A stretch of DNA of 55,802 nucleotides from Halorubrum halodurans (GTDB lineage: Archaea > Halobacteriota > Halobacteria > Halobacteriales > Haloferacaceae), in NCBI RefSeq assembly GCF_002252985.1, contig NZ_NHPJ01000099.1, positions 39,050 to 94,851 on the forward strand, written 5' to 3'. Positions 53,244 through 55,802 of this stretch are shown here, piece after piece. Within the stretch, counting starts at the first letter, position 1; the number at the start of each line of letters is the position of its first letter. The notes beneath the pieces are model-generated. The model was given only the letters and a program-made list of their open reading frames with translations. It was not told where the DNA came from and searched no databases. The position numbers were made by a program, and so were the translations under genes.

Positions 53244-53690
53244 ATGACGCTCCCGTTCGACCCGGACGACCTGGACGGCGACGACTTCGGCGAGAAGCGC
53301 GCGACCCTCGAGATGGACCACGAGGCGGCGATCGAACGCGTCCGCGAGGTCTGTGCGGACGTCGGGTTCGGCTTCCCCGTCGAGTTCTCCCCCTCGGAGA
53401 TGCTGAACGAGAAGGTCGACGCCGGCCGCGACCCGTACTACGTCCTCGGCGCGTGTAACCCCGCCGTGGCCGACCGCGCGCTCGACGCCACCGACGGCCG
53501 GATCGGCTCGCTGTTCCCGTGTAACATGGTGATTGAGCAGGTCGAGCCCGGCAGACAGGTCGTCCACCACGTCTCGATCATGAAGATCGCGCGGCTGCTC
53601 GGGCTCCCGAGCGACGAGGCCGAGATGGACGCGATAATCGAGGACACCGGCGAGATGGTCGGCGAGGTCTTCGAGCGGCTCGACGACTGA
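53244..53690 (+). CDS. DUF302 domain protein
   Basis: 148 residues. The DUF302 core runs from about 22 to 118: HEAAIERVREVCADVGF, YVLGACNPAVADRALD, GSLFPCNMVIEQ. A 25-residue helical tail follows. Found in bacteria and archaea, often near redox or sulfur genes; no such genes are adjacent here. Confidence 0.88.
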   Translation: MTLPFDPDDLDGDDFGEKRATLEMDHEAAIERVREVCADVGFGFPVEFSPSEMLNEKVDAGRDPYYVLGACNPAVADRALDATDGRIGSLFPCNMVIEQVEPGRQVVHHVSIMKIARLLGLPSDEAEMDAIIEDTGEMVGEVFERLDD

Positions 53691-53708
53691 GGTCTCGAGC
53701 CACCGGAC

Positions 53709-53936
53709 TCACTCCCCGTCCGTCTCGGAATCGTCCCCCGCCAACAGCCCCGCCTCCGAGACCGCGAGGAGCGTCCCGAAGCCGAGCGCGGCGACGAGCG
53801 CGAGAATCCCGGCGAGCGGGGCGTCCAAGGCGGCGATCGAGACCGTGCCGACCCCGATCAGACCGGCCACGGCGAGCCAGTCGAGCCGGGACGGCCGTTC
53901 CGATGCGAGGTCCGAACGGAGGCGGTTTCGGCCCAT
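53709..53936 (-). CDS. Small two-helix membrane protein
   Basis: 75 residues: a basic N-terminus (MGRNRLRSDL), two helices (about 19-38, 42-65) and an acidic end. Not recognised beyond similar haloarchaeal membrane micro-proteins. It may be co-transcribed with the next two minus-strand genes. Confidence 0.7.
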   Translation of the reverse strand: MGRNRLRSDLASERPSRLDWLAVAGLIGVGTVSIAALDAPLAGILALVAALGFGTLLAVSEAGLLAGDDSETDGE

Positions 53937-53955
53937 GCCGCGTCCCTCGAGAGCG

Positions 53956-54168
53956 CTACTCCTCGTCGTCGAGGCGGTCGCGGAGCCGTTCGACCTCCGC
54001 CTCCAGCTCCGCGATCCGTTCGTCGCGGTCCGAGCGGCCGCGGAACAGCAGGACCGCCGCGGCCGCGACGGCCACGACGGGCACCCCGAGGAGCAGCAAC
54101 ACGAGCAGGATGATCAGCAGCTCCGGGCCGCCGGGGACGCCGAACTGCGCGGGGAGGGCTGTGAGCAT
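53956..54168 (-). CDS. Small membrane protein with C-terminal coiled coil
   Basis: 70 residues. N-terminal GVPGGPELLIILLVLLLLG, one or two helices to about residue 43, then a coiled coil (RIAELEAEVERLRDRLDDE). The pattern recalls TatA-like or preprotein translocase-type small proteins, without diagnostic residues. 59 bp downstream of nreA. Confidence 0.75.
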   Translation of the reverse strand: MLTALPAQFGVPGGPELLIILLVLLLLGVPVVAVAAAAVLLFRGRSDRDERIAELEAEVERLRDRLDDEE

Positions 54169-54227
54169 GCCGACACTCTCGCCCGGACGGAGCAAAAAAC
54201 CCTCGGGAGGACGGGGAGCCGGCGCGA

Positions 54228-55553
54228 TCACCCGTCCCGACCGGTGAAATCCGCGAGGGTCGCCTGGAGCCCCGCCGCCATCGTCGACTTCCGCCGGAGG
54301 CGGCCGAGCGAGACCGGCAGGTGCTCCGCGACGCCCCGGACCGCCTCGCCGAACGTCTCGGCGGTCCCGCGTTCGCCCGCGAAGGCGTTCCGGACGGCCT
54401 CGCGCACCTGCCAGACGCCGACGGGACCCCAGTAGTCGTCGGAGACGTGTCGACAGACGAGGACCTTCGCCTGCCGCCCGCGCTCGTGGAGGTGCTCCAA
54501 GACGCCGAGGCGGGCGGCGTAGTACGCGCCCGCGGTCTCCTCGACGTACCCCGTCCGGCCCTCGCGGCCCTCGCTCGCGGCCGCGAGGTAGACCCCGGCG
54601 TCGGGGTCGGGGTTCCAGATCGAGCCGGGCGCTTTCAGCTCGACCAGCTCGTACTCCCAGTTGCCGGGGACGAGGATCACCCAGAAGGCGTTGCCGAGGT
54701 ACTCGTTGCGGTGGACCTCGATCCGGTCGATCGAGGGCTCGTCGCGGATCGACCCGCGGAGGAACGTTCCGATCGTGTCGTCGACGGCGGTGATCGACCA
54801 GCGCGTCGGCACGAGCCGGCGGTTCCGCCCGCGCCCGAGCGCGCCCGCGGAGAGGATCGTGTTGATCTCGTACACGTCGAACCCGCGGCGGTAGAGGTAC
54901 GTCATCGCGCCCTCGGCGCGCCAGTCGTCGTCCTCGAGCGTCTTCTTCACCGGCCGCGGGACGTGCGGGTTCTCGCCGAGCGCCGCCTCCCGCGCCGCCG
55001 CCCGCGGGCCGGTGGGCGTCTTCACGTCCGCGAGGCCGACCTCGAAGTCGAGGTCGGGGGTGCCGTCGAGCCCGATCTCGACGTCGACCGGGCGGTCCGC
55101 GATCGCGACCTCGCGCTGGACGCCGAGCCAGCCGTCCCACGCGTCGTGGACGCTCGCCGCGTCGCCCCCGGAGCCACCGGTTCCGACCCCGCTCGCCCCG
55201 GCGTCGGTCACGTCGACGCCGCGGTTGGCGTTGAGCAGGCTGGTCCGGCGCTCGAAGACGTCCGCGATCGACACGCCCTCGTCGTACCACGCGCCGGAGG
55301 TCCGGAAGCTGTCGGCGCGCTCCTCGCGGCCGACCGGCGAGAGCAACCCGGTCGAGACGTTCGGGTAGTCGGAGCGGCCGACGAAGATCGACGGGGAGAC
55401 GCTGCCGACGACCGCGTCGTCGGAGACCTCCGCGTCGAACCGCCGCTCGAAGGAGTCGAGGTGGTCGAGTATCCCGTAGTCCTTCTCGCGGGCGAGCCGC
55501 CGGCGCTCGGCGCGCTCGTTCGCCTCGAACTCGAGGTAGTCGTCGAGCCGCAT
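54228..55553 (-). CDS. nreA: DNA repair protein NreA
   Basis: 441 residues. Family motifs SPSIFVGRSDYPNVSTG, VGREERADSFRTSGAWY, PTGPRAAAREA, PRPVKKTLEDDDW, RRLVPTRWSITAVDDT, GYVEETAGAYYAARL and RRKSTM. NreA acts in DNA damage repair in haloarchaea. The C-terminus has QATLADFT (430-437), a PCNA-interacting (PIP) motif candidate with one aromatic replaced. No N-terminal zinc ribbon is present. Confidence 0.93.
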   Translation of the reverse strand: MRLDDYLEFEANERAERRRLAREKDYGILDHLDSFERRFDAEVSDDAVVGSVSPSIFVGRSDYPNVSTGLLSPVGREERADSFRTSGAWYDEGVSIADVFERRTSLLNANRGVDVTDAGASGVGTGGSGGDAASVHDAWDGWLGVQREVAIADRPVDVEIGLDGTPDLDFEVGLADVKTPTGPRAAAREAALGENPHVPRPVKKTLEDDDWRAEGAMTYLYRRGFDVYEINTILSAGALGRGRNRRLVPTRWSITAVDDTIGTFLRGSIRDEPSIDRIEVHRNEYLGNAFWVILVPGNWEYELVELKAPGSIWNPDPDAGVYLAAASEGREGRTGYVEETAGAYYAARLGVLEHLHERGRQAKVLVCRHVSDDYWGPVGVWQVREAVRNAFAGERGTAETFGEAVRGVAEHLPVSLGRLRRKSTMAAGLQATLADFTGRDG

Positions 55554-55658
55554 TCGTCAGACCTTGGCGGCGCGCCGGCTTCAACGTTGCTTCGGTCACG
55601 ACTCGCGGAGCCGATGTGAGGGACATCCCGACTTCGCCATGCGGTGGCGTGCCGGTGA

Positions 55659-55763
55659 GCGCCCGGAGGGCGCGAACCCGACCGCGAGGTCGCCGGCGGC
55701 GGAGCCGCCGGCTGCCAGAGAATCTTCGATTCTCGCTGGACGCTGCGAGCGCTCGAAGAGCGC
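55659..55763. repeat. Array of four perfect hairpins with 3-nt loops
   Basis: GCGCCC-GGA-GGGCGC (55659-55673), a 9-bp stem with GGA loop (55692-55712), GAGAATC-TTC-GATTCTC (55718-55734) and GCGCTC-GAA-GAGCGC (55749-55763). They occupy the non-coding end of the window after nreA. Stems differ in sequence but share the 3-nt loop and close spacing. No protein frame is supported here (55554-55802). Confidence 0.75.
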
Positions 55764-55802
55764 GAGCAGCGAGGCTGGGGAGGCGTGAGGTGCGGTGCTG
55801 TG

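Noticed and set aside
55554..55802. CRISPR array or rRNA at the right end
   Set aside because: Hairpins are not direct repeats with spacers, and no rRNA signature is present.

Overview
The window is chromosomal DNA of a halophilic archaeon (class Halobacteria), probably near Halorubrum or other Haloferacales. The supporting signs are very high GC, strongly acidic proteins, TATA-type promoters about 27-30 bp upstream of most start codons (leaderless transcripts), a bacteriorhodopsin gene, a complete A-type ATP synthase, CDP-archaeol synthase, a PGF-CTERM surface protein, an archaeal pilin and many small haloarchaeal-only families. Genus-level assignment is inference.

Layout. 1-4014: a partial HTH/LAGLIDADG-like gene, a type IV pilin, and an AT-rich stretch with a stand-alone DUF262/DUF1524 (GmrSD-like) restriction protein, ending at tRNA-Ala(CGC). 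4261-9301: riboflavin genes rbkR-ribB, branched-chain aminotransferase, DUF502, proline dehydrogenase, CDP-archaeol synthase. 9375-19647: a frameshifted PRC-barrel gene, two zinc-finger micro-proteins, a UvrD-type helicase overlapped by a degenerate M24 peptidase homologue, a PGF-CTERM surface protein, a class V-type aminotransferase, and membrane and TPR proteins. 19794-33905: S49 protease plus DUF4350 pair, ThpR, CNNM-type transporter, SerA, topoisomerase I, a PAS histidine kinase, DUF192, an AstE/AspA-like deacylase, an M28 peptidase. 33942-46435: the A-type ATP synthase genes on the minus strand (H-I-K-E-C-F-A-B ... D), interrupted between atpB and atpD by bat, bop and crtY. 46584-55553: a MinD-like ATPase with a long acidic tail, an HTH regulator, TiaS, a VOC protein, an intact M24 peptidase, small DUF proteins and the DNA repair protein NreA. 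The window ends in a run of perfect short hairpins.

The most striking feature is the light-energy module inside the ATP synthase locus. A bacteriorhodopsin with all proton-pump residues, the lycopene cyclase that supplies the beta-carotene precursor of retinal, and a Bat activator whose PAS domain has every hallmark of a blue-light LOV domain lie between the B and D subunit genes of the enzyme that uses the proton gradient. atpD has its own TATA element, which fits an insertion that split an ancestral operon. No brp/blh retinal-forming oxygenase gene is in the window.

Other points of interest are a single-gene restriction system next to a tRNA gene, an M24 pair (one with intact metal ligands, one lacking two), a MinD homologue with a 66-bp tandem repeat and a hydrophobic C-terminal tip, a repeat-bearing leader before tiaS, and palindromic units with 3-nt loops that also occur inside topA.
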